This document shows positions 1 through 8,509 of a DNA stretch of 64,000 nucleotides, piece by piece (position 1 is the stretch's first letter; the number at the start of each line of letters is the position of its first letter). The DNA comes from Brevibacterium iodinum ATCC 49514. GTDB taxonomy: Bacteria; Actinomycetota; Actinomycetes; Actinomycetales; Brevibacteriaceae. The notes beneath the pieces were generated by a model. The model ran no database searches, was not told where the DNA came from, and saw only the letters and a program-made list of their open reading frames with translations. The stretch is from the NCBI RefSeq assembly GCF_900169265.1, contig NZ_FXYX01000009.1, positions 1 through 64,000 on the forward strand. The letters run 5' to 3'. Made by a program: the position numbers and the translations under genes.

Positions 1-201
1 ACGTTGAAGCGTCGAGCTGCTGATGTGCTCGCGTTCTTCACCCGACCGGGAACGTCGAACGGTCCCACTGAAGCGATCAACGGCAGACTCGAGCATCTAC
101 GCGGGTCCGCGCTGGGATTCCGCAACCTCACGCATTACATCGCGAGGTGTCTGCTCGAGTCCGGTGGCTTCAGACCGGTTCTACACTCTCAATTACGATG
201 A
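1..201 (+). CDS. ISL3-family transposase, C-terminal fragment (5' end outside window)
   Basis: The frame is open from the first base of the window and ends at 201, so only the last 66 or so residues are seen. The segment TNGPTEAINGRLEHLRG-type (here SNGPTEAINGRLEHLRG) followed by ALGFRN and ARCLLESGGFRP is the conserved tail of ISL3-family DDE transposases, which move DNA by cutting and joining at terminal inverted repeats. A TTG at 4 could be read as a start, but the reading frame continues upstream, so I treat the gene as cut by the window edge. Whether the full element is intact cannot be judged here. Confidence 0.85.
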   Translation, partial: TLKRRAADVLAFFTRPGTSNGPTEAINGRLEHLRGSALGFRNLTHYIARCLLESGGFRPVLHSQLR

Positions 202-205
202 GCCC
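1..205 (+). mobile_element. Right end of an ISL3-type insertion sequence
   Basis: The transposase tail stops at 201 and the sequence ends in GATGAGCC at 198-205. Read on the other strand this is GGCTCATC, the kind of GGCTC-led terminal repeat found in ISL3 elements. The element boundary is therefore placed near 205. An 8-bp target duplication would be expected next, but the left end is outside the window, so this cannot be tested. No gene is seen between 206 and 373. Confidence 0.6.
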
Positions 206-373
206 CGAAACTCTTTCCCATACAACAGATGTTATCAACGGCAACGATCGGGGAATCCTGCTTTGCCGCAATACTTCATCAACACGAGAATTCTTTGCTC
301 GCAATGGCCAGACGGGCCCATTGATCTCTTCAGAGGAGCCCGACATTGCAGCCCTGGCCGAGATCCGACTCGG

Positions 374-1045
374 TCAACTCGCCGAGGAAGCCGCGTCCAG
401 ATACACGGCCGCGGCGAGCGCGGAAGCGATCGTCTCCGGCTCCCCTCCGATGTCCACGGTCACGGCTTCGTCGGTGCGGTCGACGACGTCGAGCGCGACA
501 TCGGGCAGCACCCCCGCCTCGGCGAGCTTCCCGAGAACAACAGGATCGGCATCGGAGACCCGCAGCACCTGATAACGACCGGGACTCGCCTCGGCGAGCA
601 GGGTGGGCGTGTGGGAATCCACGCGCCCGTCCGGTCCCGGGATCGGATCGCCGTGCGGGTCAGAAGTCGGGTGGCCGAGGAACGCGTCGATGCGGTCGAT
701 GAGCCGATCCGAGGCCGCATGCTCGAGGATCTCGGCCTCGTCATGAACCTCGTCCCAACCGTAGCCGAGCGACTTCACGAGGAACGTCTCGATGAGCCGG
801 TGCCTGCGCACCATCGACAGGGCGATCGCCTTGCCCTGCTCGGTGAGCACCGGTGGCTTATATGGGACGCGAGTGATGAGACCGAGTTCGTCGAGACGCT
901 TGAGCACCTCGGTGACATTGGCTTTCGTCGTGCCGAATCGGTTCGCGAGTTCGGTGGCCGTCATCGGGTCGCCGCCCCATTCCTGAGCCGACCAGATGGC
1001 CTTGAGGTAGTCCTGACTGACCTCGGAGACTTCACCTGCACGCAT
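374..1045 (-). CDS. DtxR/MntR-family metal-dependent transcriptional regulator
   Basis: This 223-residue protein has the DtxR layout: an N-terminal winged helix (about residues 5-65, with YLKAIW and the recognition-helix stretch TTKANVTEVLKRL), a metal-binding and dimerisation domain (RRHRLIETFL...GYGWDEVHDEAEILEHAAS), and a C-terminal SH3-like domain. Members repress metal-uptake genes when bound to Fe(II) or Mn(II). The HRLIETFL and EVHDEAE segments supply the usual metal ligands. I chose the ATG at 1045 because the upstream ATG at 1090 adds residues unlike the family. It is divergent from the gene at 1171. Its likely target is mntH at 7156-8424, which has a palindrome at its start. Iron rather than manganese specificity is possible. 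Confidence 0.85.
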   Translation of the reverse strand: MRAGEVSEVSQDYLKAIWSAQEWGGDPMTATELANRFGTTKANVTEVLKRLDELGLITRVPYKPPVLTEQGKAIALSMVRRHRLIETFLVKSLGYGWDEVHDEAEILEHAASDRLIDRIDAFLGHPTSDPHGDPIPGPDGRVDSHTPTLLAEASPGRYQVLRVSDADPVVLGKLAEAGVLPDVALDVVDRTDEAVTVDIGGEPETIASALAAAVYLDAASSAS

Positions 1046-1170
1046 GCCCCCAGTATCCCATGGACGCGTCACCGCGCGTCGACACTTCACCCGAAGTCGG
1101 GCACAGATGTTCCCAAACGATTACGACCGACCCACCCCATCGCCGAGGCGGCCCTGCCAGAATCACATTC

Positions 1171-1716
1171 ATGACCTCCCATTCCCTCCCCTCCGACTCG
1201 GTTCACCCAACCGACGACGCCGACCGACTGCGGTCTGCTCGCCCCGCCCTCCCCGACGACCCCTCCCCCACATGCGTCTGGTCCCCGTTCCGTGCGCTCC
1301 GCCGGTGGGCGAAGTCCCGCAAGCCGGCGTCCCGACCAACAGCACGGCGAGGGGCGCCCACCTCGGACGACCAGCAGGCACGATCAGGGAGCATCAACGC
1401 GGCAGGCTTGTTCCGCCCCGGAGAGATCGAGTACGCGCGGCTGCGGAGCCTGCCGCCGTTCGATACCGATCTGCTCATCCTCACCGACCAGCGGATCATG
1501 CGAGTGCGCACCGATGCTGGGGGCGCCGTCGCCCAGCTCTCAGAGGCGGCTGCTCGGCAGGTCGGCGCCGTCCGAGCAGAGGATTTCCGCGAACGCGCAA
1601 CCGTGACTGTGGAGCTGCATGTCGGATCGTCGATGCGGTTGGAGGAGACCACCCCTACCGAGGCACAACGTTCCGTCGACACCCTCACCGATGTGGCCGC
1701 CCGCCTCCGTGCCTGA
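1171..1716 (+). CDS. Hypothetical protein with PH-like C-terminal domain
   Basis: The first 70 or so residues of this 181-residue protein are basic, proline-rich and low-complexity. The C-terminal 100 residues (LFRPGEIEYARLRS..., LLILTDQRIMRVRT..., then VTVELHVGSSMRLEE) follow the beta-strand and terminal-helix pattern of bacterial pleckstrin-homology-like domains, in which a 'threshold, lookup, residue' layout ends in a helix (QRSVDTLTDVAARLR). The tail resembles that of the membrane protein at 4334-5452, two genes away. I see no catalytic motif. The ATG at 1171 is preferred over one at 1060, which would run through the divergent promoter region. The PH assignment is inference from pattern. 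Confidence 0.6.
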   Translation: MTSHSLPSDSVHPTDDADRLRSARPALPDDPSPTCVWSPFRALRRWAKSRKPASRPTARRGAPTSDDQQARSGSINAAGLFRPGEIEYARLRSLPPFDTDLLILTDQRIMRVRTDAGGAVAQLSEAAARQVGAVRAEDFRERATVTVELHVGSSMRLEETTPTEAQRSVDTLTDVAARLRA

Positions 1717-1837
1717 CCGCACCCATGACCGACCCCGACCTCGCCCGTTCCCCAGGCGTGACTGGGCGACCCAGCGGCTTAGTCCGCTTCCTGAAAAGAG
1801 GGGGTACTGTCTTTGTGAAAATCCTCCAACCGTAGAA

Positions 1838-1867
1838 TGGATCGGGCCCATTTTCGGGCCCAGTCCA
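1838..1867 (+). terminator. Stem-loop plus T-tract in the leader of the BCCT gene
   Basis: TGGATCGGGCCC and GGGCCCAGTCCA pair with one 2-bp internal mismatch around the loop ATTTTC, and CTTTTGTC follows. The hairpin lies only 13 nt before the GGAGG at 1880-1884. A TAGAAT at 1833-1838 could be a -10 box, which would put this stem at the very 5' end of the BCCT mRNA. It may end the upstream transcript, attenuate the BCCT gene or stabilise the 5' end. Confidence 0.5.
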
Positions 1868-1891
1868 CTTTTGTCTACCGGAGGTCAATGC

Positions 1892-4150
1892 GTGCAGGAT
1901 CCGAACGAAGAGACGTTGAAGCGCCCAGTCGTCGAACGCGAACGATTCGGCGGAACCGACCGGGCCACGAGAATCAGCAGGGACGTCGATCCTGAGAAGC
2001 GCGCTCCGATCGACAGCACAGAGATGAGCAAGGGCCCGGAGGAGCTCTCCGACGAACGCGGCTCCCGGGTCAATTGGCGAGTCTTCATCGTCGCCTCCCT
2101 CATCATCCTCGCGTTCTCCGTGTGGGCGATGATGATGCCCGACTCGGCTCAGTCGACGATGAAGACTGTCGTGGACTGGATTGCAGAGAACCTCGGCTGG
2201 TTCTATGTCGTCACCGTCACCGTCGTCATCGGCTTCGTCCTCTGGGTGGCGCTGTCCAAGGAAGGCAGCGTCAGGCTCGGCCCCGACCACTCTCGTCCGC
2301 AGTACAACCTCTTCACCTGGGTCGCCATGCTCTTCGCCGCGGGCGTGGGCATCGACATGCTCTTCTACTCGGTGACCGGACCGATCACCCAGTACCTCGA
2401 ACCGGTCAACGCCACAGCCGAATCGGCCGCCGCCGCACAGGACGCCGTGGTGTGGACGATGTTCCACTACGGCATCGCCGGCTGGTCGATGTACTCGCTG
2501 CTGGGCATGGCCATGGGCTACTTCGCCTACCGGTGGGGCATGCCCCTGTCGATCCGTGCGGTCCTCTACCCGCTGCTGGGCAAGCGCGTGCGCGGAGCCA
2601 CCGGTGATGTCATCGACATCTTCGCCCTCGTCGGCACCGTCTTCGGTGTGGCCACCTCGATGGGCATCGGCGTCGTCCTGCTCAACGTCGGGTTCGCCAC
2701 TCTCTTCGGTCTCGAAACCGGACTGGCCCTGCAGATCGCGCTCGTCATCGTGGCCGTCGTCATGACTGTGGCCGCCTGCACCTCCGGCGTGGACAAGGGC
2801 ATACGCCTCGTCTCCGAGCTCAACCTCTGGTCGTGTGCGGCGATGATGCTCTACATCCTCATCACCGGCAAGACCGCCTTCCTGCTCAACGCCATGGTCG
2901 AGAACATCGGCCGCTTCGTCTTCACCCTGCCCGAACGGACGCTGTCGACGTTCGCCTATGTCGACGGCGGATCCGAATGGATGGGCGGCTGGACCCTGTT
3001 CTTCTGGGCCTTCTGGCTCGCCTGGGGCCCCTTCGTCGGGCTGTTCCTCGCCCGCATCTCCCGCGGCCGCACGCTGCGTGAGTTCGTCATCGCTGCGATC
3101 ACTGCCCCCGTGATCTGCGACTTCATCATCGTCTCGATCTTCGGCAACTCGGCGCTGTCCGAGGTCTTCAACGGCAACGACGAGTTCGCGAAGACGGCCA
3201 TCGCCTCTCCGGAACAGGGCTGGTACGACCTGCTCGAGATGTTCCCGGGAGCGACGTTCCTCATCGGCCTGGCCACTCTGTCCGGACTGCTCTTCTACCT
3301 CACGAGCGCGAACTCCGGCGCCATGGTGATGTCGAACTTCTCCTCCTCGATTCCGAATCCGGAAGAGGACGGCGCCAAGTGGCTGCGCATCTTCTGGGCC
3401 CTGGTCACGGCGGTGCTCACGATCGCCATGCTCGTCGCCGGCGGCGTGACGACGATGGAGTACGCGACGTTGATCTTCGCCCTGCCGGTGACGATCATCG
3501 CCTATCTAGTCATGGCCTCGTTCTCGAAGGTGCTGCGCATGGAGCGCGCCGAACGCGAGGGCCGGATCCGTCGTCGCCGCACCACCGCCGCCCACGGCGG
3601 ACGCGCTCCGGAGAAGACGTGGCGGCAGCGACTGGCGACCCTGCGTTCCTATCCGTCGAAGAAGTCCGTCGACCGTTTCGTCACCGAGGTGGTCGGACCG
3701 TCCCTGGAGGCCGTGGCCAACGAGTTCCGCGAACTCGGTTACACCGTCGAACACCTCCAGACGCTCGACGAGGACAACGAGATCATGTCGAACACGCTCA
3801 ATGTCGACATGGGCGACCAACGCGACTTCCACTACGAGGCTGCGGCCGTCGAAGCGAATGTGCCCTCGTTCGGCGCCCGCAACGCCCCACGAGGTGACGA
3901 CAAGTACTTCCGCATCGAGGTCTTCACACAGACCGGTTCGGAAGGCTACGACCTCATGGGTCTGAGCGCTCAGCAGATCATCGACGACGTGCTCGACCGG
4001 TATGAGAACCATCTGTCGTTCCTCGCCTACTCGCACGAGCACTCGTTCCAGTCGGTCGTCACTCCGCCGACTCCGCCGACCACGGATTCGATTCCGGCGG
4101 TGCCCACGGAAGCCGACGATGTCGAGAACATCGAGGAACCGAAGCACTGA
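1892..4150 (+). CDS. BCCT-family transporter, choline (BetT) type
   Basis: This 752-residue secondary transporter for quaternary ammonium compounds lies in the cytoplasmic membrane. After a hydrophilic N-terminus of about 60 residues come about 12 membrane helices. FAAGVGIDMLFYSVTGP (about residues 148-164) is the GIGID form typical of proton-coupled choline carriers, not the GMGIG form of betaine carriers. The family's tryptophan-rich signature is at about residues 363-400 (WTLFFWAFWLAWGPFVG, then ARISRGRT). A cytosolic tail of about 200 residues (from residue 545) matches the long osmosensing domain of BetT. The GTG at 1892 is the start: GGAGG lies 7 nt upstream. Choline uptake is inferred from the motif; no choline oxidase genes are in the window. 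Confidence 0.88.
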   Translation: MQDPNEETLKRPVVERERFGGTDRATRISRDVDPEKRAPIDSTEMSKGPEELSDERGSRVNWRVFIVASLIILAFSVWAMMMPDSAQSTMKTVVDWIAENLGWFYVVTVTVVIGFVLWVALSKEGSVRLGPDHSRPQYNLFTWVAMLFAAGVGIDMLFYSVTGPITQYLEPVNATAESAAAAQDAVVWTMFHYGIAGWSMYSLLGMAMGYFAYRWGMPLSIRAVLYPLLGKRVRGATGDVIDIFALVGTVFGVATSMGIGVVLLNVGFATLFGLETGLALQIALVIVAVVMTVAACTSGVDKGIRLVSELNLWSCAAMMLYILITGKTAFLLNAMVENIGRFVFTLPERTLSTFAYVDGGSEWMGGWTLFFWAFWLAWGPFVGLFLARISRGRTLREFVIAAITAPVICDFIIVSIFGNSALSEVFNGNDEFAKTAIASPEQGWYDLLEMFPGATFLIGLATLSGLLFYLTSANSGAMVMSNFSSSIPNPEEDGAKWLRIFWALVTAVLTIAMLVAGGVTTMEYATLIFALPVTIIAYLVMASFSKVLRMERAEREGRIRRRRTTAAHGGRAPEKTWRQRLATLRSYPSKKSVDRFVTEVVGPSLEAVANEFRELGYTVEHLQTLDEDNEIMSNTLNVDMGDQRDFHYEAAAVEANVPSFGARNAPRGDDKYFRIEVFTQTGSEGYDLMGLSAQQIIDDVLDRYENHLSFLAYSHEHSFQSVVTPPTPPTTDSIPAVPTEADDVENIEEPKH

Positions 4151-4155
4151 GTGAA

Positions 4156-4210
4156 ACCCCTCGCCGAGGCGGCCGTGCCCACCCGTGCACAGCCGCCTCG
4201 GTGACGGGGT
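4156..4210 (+). terminator. Strong stem-loop after the BCCT gene
   Basis: ACCCC...CCGAGGCGGC pairs with GCCGCCTCGG...GGGGT: 10 perfect inner pairs plus a 5-bp outer stem across a small internal loop. It begins 6 nt after the BCCT stop. There is no T-tract. The inner stem is built from the CCGAGGCGG motif that recurs across the window. Confidence 0.6.
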
Positions 4211-4333
4211 GAGCACAGCGATCGAGGGAGCGGTGACCGATATGGTCACCGCTCCTTCTGCATTCATTCGGACGCAACGGATCCGGAACATCTCAGCGCC
4301 TTGTGTACGCAGAGTTCCTGCGAGGATGGAGGC

Positions 4334-5452
4334 ATGACTAGGGACAGACGCTCCAGGGGCAGTACTACTCTCGTGTTCGGGATCGGGTTCGTCGTCTTCG
4401 CCTCGATTGCCTTCTTCTTGGCCAATGCAGGGATCAATCCGCTCCGCAACCACGTGTTCAGAGGCATCAATCCGGACCGGGCGCCGAGCATCGGGATACT
4501 GGTCCTGTTCTTCTTCTCTGCCATCGCGGCCTTCGCCTTCTACGAGGACGAACCGCTCGCCGGCAGCAGCGCCGCCCGTGCGCAACACGCCGCCGATCCT
4601 TATGGAGTGAAGCGCAGACAGCCGCCCACTGCCTTCGTCCGGAACCCATGGCCGCGGGTGTTCGCCGTCGGACCGGTGTGGGCCGTCTGCGGAGTCATCG
4701 CCGCATTCATCTGGCACGCCTTCGCGAAGGACTCCGGAATTCCGGGCACCGTCTGGGGCGGCCTGACATCGTCCCCTCTGCCGGCCATCGCTCTGCTGTT
4801 CGGGCTGTGGGCCACCGTCAACTTCAGCCTCGTACTCGGCGCGGTCGCCGATGCCTTCCACCGCACCCTTTGGGCGATCTTCCTCGTCGTCTCGGTGCTC
4901 ATCGTGATTCTGGCAATCACCATCGGCGTCGTGGCCTCGAACATTCTCACGATGTCGCCGGTCGCGGCTCTGGCAGTGACCGCTGTCTGCCTCCTCATCG
5001 CCACCTCGGCCCTCTTCCCGGCCCGCCTGTTCGCCGTCGCTCGAGCCCGCGTCACCAACCGGATCGATGCCGCCCACGAAACTCGACTGCAGTCGCTGCT
5101 GACAGCCCTCGCCCCGGGTGAGAACCTCATGCTCCACTTCGCCGACAGGGAGAACCCGACCGGGCAGATCCTCGCCGCCACGAACCAGCGGCTCCTCCTG
5201 GCCGCGCCCACCAGCACCGGAACCAGACCCACCCGACCGGGGCAGGTCCGTATCCTTGACCAGGCTCATCCAGGACAGCTGCGCGGCGCCAGCACCAAGT
5301 TCCGCCCGACCGGACACACCACCTCGGTGCACTTCCGGGACCGCCCGGACATGGAACTCATCGGCGGGGACCCGAGCGAGGCAGACAAGTTCGCCGAGGC
5401 ACTGACCTCTCTGGCCACAACCGGCCGTCTTCCGCAGGAGGAGGATACTTAA
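4334..5452 (+). CDS. Multi-pass membrane protein with PH-like C-terminal domain
   Basis: This 372-residue protein has five or six membrane helices (roughly 13-33, 53-70, 113-135, 150-170, 180-202 and 208-226) and a soluble tail. The tail (ENLMLHFADREN..., GQILAATNQRLLLAAP, STKFRPTGHTTSVHFRD, then a helix EADKFAEALTSL) has the strand and helix order of a bacterial PH-like domain and resembles the tail of the protein at 1171-1716. The start at 4334 follows GGATGGAGG. The stop is 3 nt before the next ATG, so the two are surely co-transcribed. Function is unknown; a membrane-sensing or scaffolding role is only a guess. Confidence 0.65.
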   Translation: MTRDRRSRGSTTLVFGIGFVVFASIAFFLANAGINPLRNHVFRGINPDRAPSIGILVLFFFSAIAAFAFYEDEPLAGSSAARAQHAADPYGVKRRQPPTAFVRNPWPRVFAVGPVWAVCGVIAAFIWHAFAKDSGIPGTVWGGLTSSPLPAIALLFGLWATVNFSLVLGAVADAFHRTLWAIFLVVSVLIVILAITIGVVASNILTMSPVAALAVTAVCLLIATSALFPARLFAVARARVTNRIDAAHETRLQSLLTALAPGENLMLHFADRENPTGQILAATNQRLLLAAPTSTGTRPTRPGQVRILDQAHPGQLRGASTKFRPTGHTTSVHFRDRPDMELIGGDPSEADKFAEALTSLATTGRLPQEEDT

Positions 5453-5455
5453 GCC

Positions 5456-7042
5456 ATGGACCTCAGCCAGGTGGTCGCCCTGCTCACCGCCGACGACTAC
5501 ACGATCTCCCGCGAGATCATCCAACGCGGTACCGCGCTGCTCTTCCTCATCGCCTTCGCCTCCGCATTCAACCAGTTCCCGGCTCTCCTCGGCGAACGGG
5601 GACTCACCCCTGCTCCGCGGTTTATCGCTCTGACCTCGGCCCGGCAGGCACCGAGTCTCTTCCGGTGGAAGAGGTTTGCGTATTCGGACCGACGGCTGCG
5701 CCTCGTCTGCGTGGTCGGAATGGTGCTGGCCGCCTCGGCGATCATCGGTCTGCCCCAAGCCGGCCCCGCATGGGTGCCGATTCCGGTGTTCTTAGGCATG
5801 TGGGCGCTGTATTTCTCGATCGTGTCGATCGGGCAGCGCTTCTACGGATTCGGTTGGGAATCGCTGCTGCTCGAAGCCGGGTTCCTCATCGGCTTCCTCG
5901 GCTCCCACGATGTGGCCCCGACTCTGCCGATGATCCTGCTGCTGCGCTGGTTCGTCATCCGCGTCGAATTCGGTGCCGGAATGATCAAGATGCGCGGGGA
6001 CTCGTCCTGGCGCGACCTCACCGCGATGGACTACCACCACCAGACCCAGCCGATGCCGAACCCTGTCTCCCGCCGCGCCCACCTCATGCCGGGCTGGTGG
6101 CACAAGAGTGAGACCTTGGGCAGCCATATCGTCCAACTCGCCGCACCGTGGCTTCTGTTCCTGCCCCAGCCGATCCCGTCGTTCGCCGCTGTCGCCATCA
6201 TCATCACCCAACTCGCGCTCGTCATCAGCGGCAACTATGCGTGGCTGAACTGGGCGACGATCCTGCTCGCCTGCTCCGGAATCGGCGACACATTCTTCCG
6301 CTGGATCGTCGGCGGCCCGTTCCCAGACTGGGGATGGAATTCCGTGAACGCGGCGATCGCGAATCACACCAGCACCGAGGCGGCCGACTTCGTCGCTGTC
6401 CCCGATCCGGTCGAGGCGCTGCCGGTCTGGTGGCTGATCGTCGTCCTCGTATTCGTCGCGTGGCAGGCCTGGCTGAACGTGCCGGCGCTGCGCAACCTCT
6501 TCTCACCGAATCAGCTGATGAACGCGAGCTTCAATCGGCTCGGGCTCGGCAACGCCTACGGCGCTTTCGGATCGATGACCGAGACCCGGAACGAGATCAT
6601 CATCGAAGGGTGGATCGACGACGGAGACGCCCCTGGCACAAGAGCCGACGATCCCGGCCACGATGACGCCGACGCAGGCTGGCGCGAGTATCGGTTCAAG
6701 GGCAAACCCGGTGACGTTCTTCGTCGCGGGCCCGTCGTCGCGCCCTATCATCTGCGCCTCGATTGGCTCATGTGGTTCGCCGCGCTAGGCGACTACCGGC
6801 AGACGTGGTTCACCGAGCTGCTGCGCGCGATCGGCTCCGGTGATCCGCAGATCCGCCGCCTCATGGGCCCCGACCCCTTCGACGGTGCCGCACCCGAGCT
6901 CATCCGCGTCCGCGTCTTCACCTACCGCTATGCCACCCGCACCGAACGGCAGGCCGCCGCCGCTGCCGGAGAACCGAAGCCGTGGTGGGTGCGCTCGGAC
7001 CCGCGCATCCTCGTCCGCCCGATCGACCTGCGTCAGGGCTGA
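5456..7042 (+). CDS. Lipase maturation factor (LMF)-family membrane protein
   Basis: This 528-residue protein has many membrane helices. It carries the LMF-family hallmarks: the RWFVIRVEFGAGMIKMRGD stretch (about residues 164-182), then SWRDLTAMDYHHQTQPMPNPVS and the periplasm-facing tail with APYHLRLDWLMWFAAL and the closing FTYRYA. In vertebrates LMF1 acts in folding of dimeric lipases. Bacterial members are widespread and uncharacterised, so the name says little about function here. The start is 3 nt after the upstream stop with AGGAGGA inside that gene. An acidic, low-complexity insert (DDGDAPGTRADD..., about residues 390-410) interrupts the soluble tail. A secreted lipase lies at 31366 but is not linked to it. 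Confidence 0.8.
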   Translation: MDLSQVVALLTADDYTISREIIQRGTALLFLIAFASAFNQFPALLGERGLTPAPRFIALTSARQAPSLFRWKRFAYSDRRLRLVCVVGMVLAASAIIGLPQAGPAWVPIPVFLGMWALYFSIVSIGQRFYGFGWESLLLEAGFLIGFLGSHDVAPTLPMILLLRWFVIRVEFGAGMIKMRGDSSWRDLTAMDYHHQTQPMPNPVSRRAHLMPGWWHKSETLGSHIVQLAAPWLLFLPQPIPSFAAVAIIITQLALVISGNYAWLNWATILLACSGIGDTFFRWIVGGPFPDWGWNSVNAAIANHTSTEAADFVAVPDPVEALPVWWLIVVLVFVAWQAWLNVPALRNLFSPNQLMNASFNRLGLGNAYGAFGSMTETRNEIIIEGWIDDGDAPGTRADDPGHDDADAGWREYRFKGKPGDVLRRGPVVAPYHLRLDWLMWFAALGDYRQTWFTELLRAIGSGDPQIRRLMGPDPFDGAAPELIRVRVFTYRYATRTERQAAAAAGEPKPWWVRSDPRILVRPIDLRQG

Positions 7043-7155
7043 GGCCGCCCGGGAACGCGTCACCGTCACCCCCGACTGAACCGACCGACGATGTCCGCTT
7101 CCCAGGGAATCACCGCAGGGATTCTTCCCCGACCGACGACCCGCCCCGGCGAAGG

Positions 7156-8424
7156 TCAGTCCACGCCGAGCCCGAGCAGGACGATGAGGACGACGTTGAG
7201 GGCGATGATGAGCGCCGAGGCGGCCACCGCCATGATCGTGATCCACCGGGTGTTTGCGAATTCGCCCATGACCTTCCGGCTGCTGGTAAGCCTGACCAGG
7301 GGAATCATCGCGAACGGGATGCCGAGGCTGAGCACGACCTGGCTGAGCACGAGCGCCCAGGTGGGGTCGACTCCGATGGCGAGGACGACGAGTGCCGGGA
7401 TCATCGTGAACGCGCGCTGCCACACGATCGGAAAGTTCACGCGCAGCAGTCCCTGCATGATCGACGCACCCGCATAGGATCCGACGGCGCTCGAAGCCAG
7501 CCCCGAGGCGAGGAGTCCGATGCCGAAGAAGAGGCCGACGACCTCGCCGAGGTTGGCCGTGACGACCGCGTGCGCACCTTCGATGGTGTCGGTGCCGGTC
7601 TGGCCGCGCAGTGCCGCGGCAGCCAGCAGCAGCATCGCGATATTCACGGAACCGGCGACGACGAGGGAGAGGACGACGTCCCAGCGGCTGGCGCGCAGCA
7701 GCTGCCCAGTCGTAGCGGTCGCATTGTCGCGATGCCGGTCCACCGACAGCGCTGAGTGGAGGTAGATCGCATGGGGCATGACGGTGGCGCCGAGCATGCT
7801 CGCGGCCAGGACCACGGAGTTCGTGCCCTCGAGCCGAGGCACGATTCCACCTGCGGCTTGCCCCCAATTCACATCCCCGACGAACAGGCCTGCTAGAAAG
7901 CCGATGGCGATGATGACCAGGAATCCGATGATGACGAACTCGAAGGGGCGCTGGCCGCGGGTGGATTGGATCGAGAGCAGGAACAGCGAGACGACGCCGA
8001 CGATGACTCCGCCGAGCAGCAGCGGTAAGTCGAAGAGGATCTTCAGGGCAATCGCGCCGCCGATGACCTCGGCGAGGTCGGTGGCGATGGCGACGACTTC
8101 GGCCTGCCCCCAGTACGCCAGGCGGGACTTCGTGCGCAGACGATCGCCGAGGAGGCTCGGCAGCGACTGCCCGGATACGAGCCCGAGCTTCGAGGACAGG
8201 TATTGGACGAGAACGGCGATGAGATTCGCGGCCACGAGCACCCACACGAGCAGGTACCCGTATTCGGCCCCGGCCGTGAGGTTGGCCGCGACATTGCCGG
8301 GATCGACATAGGCGATGGCAGCGACGAAGGCCGGGCCGAGGAGCACTGCCGTGGAGATCTTCTTCCGGCCGTGCTTCTTCCGCCCGCGCTCGCGGGTGCG
8401 CACCGATGAGGAATCGACGTTCAT
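7156..8424 (-). CDS. mntH: Nramp-family Mn(II)/divalent metal transporter MntH
   Basis: This 422-residue proton-coupled metal importer of the cytoplasmic membrane carries the two metal-site motifs of the family: DPGN at residues 41-44 in helix 1 and MPH at about residue 216 in helix 6 (MPHAIYLHS). About 11 helices are seen. I place the start at the ATG at 8424. An in-frame ATG at 8463 would translate through the 22-bp palindrome at 8425-8446. With the operator touching the start codon, the mRNA is probably leaderless. Repression by the DtxR/MntR-type protein at 374-1045 is inferred. Confidence 0.92.
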   Translation of the reverse strand: MNVDSSSVRTRERGRKKHGRKKISTAVLLGPAFVAAIAYVDPGNVAANLTAGAEYGYLLVWVLVAANLIAVLVQYLSSKLGLVSGQSLPSLLGDRLRTKSRLAYWGQAEVVAIATDLAEVIGGAIALKILFDLPLLLGGVIVGVVSLFLLSIQSTRGQRPFEFVIIGFLVIIAIGFLAGLFVGDVNWGQAAGGIVPRLEGTNSVVLAASMLGATVMPHAIYLHSALSVDRHRDNATATTGQLLRASRWDVVLSLVVAGSVNIAMLLLAAAALRGQTGTDTIEGAHAVVTANLGEVVGLFFGIGLLASGLASSAVGSYAGASIMQGLLRVNFPIVWQRAFTMIPALVVLAIGVDPTWALVLSQVVLSLGIPFAMIPLVRLTSSRKVMGEFANTRWITIMAVAASALIIALNVVLIVLLGLGVD

Positions 8425-8446
8425 AAAGTTAAGGTACATTAACTTT
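8425..8446. promoter_or_regulatory. 22-bp palindrome abutting mntH, candidate Mn-responsive operator
   Basis: AAAGTTAA and TTAACTTT form a perfect 8-bp inverted repeat around GGTACA. It directly touches the mntH ATG. The size and TTAA..TTAA symmetry suit a DtxR/MntR dimer pair, though the core is not the classical iron-box TTAGGTTAGCCTAA. No similar site was found before the regulator's own gene. Confidence 0.65.
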
Positions 8447-8509
8447 CCCGTTGCGGGCAACACGACACCGGGTCTGGAAAGTGAACACGGAAGGGCTTAG
8501 GGTTCGAGC

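Noticed and set aside
3506..5758. A 750-codon open frame on the minus strand
   Set aside because: It is antisense to the BCCT tail, the PH-membrane gene and the start of the LMF gene, has low-complexity Arg/Gly/Glu content and no motif. High-GC shadow.
6785..8245. A 486-codon minus-strand frame overlapping mntH and the LMF end
   Set aside because: It is in another frame of mntH and Arg-rich; mntH has the Nramp motifs in the frame used.
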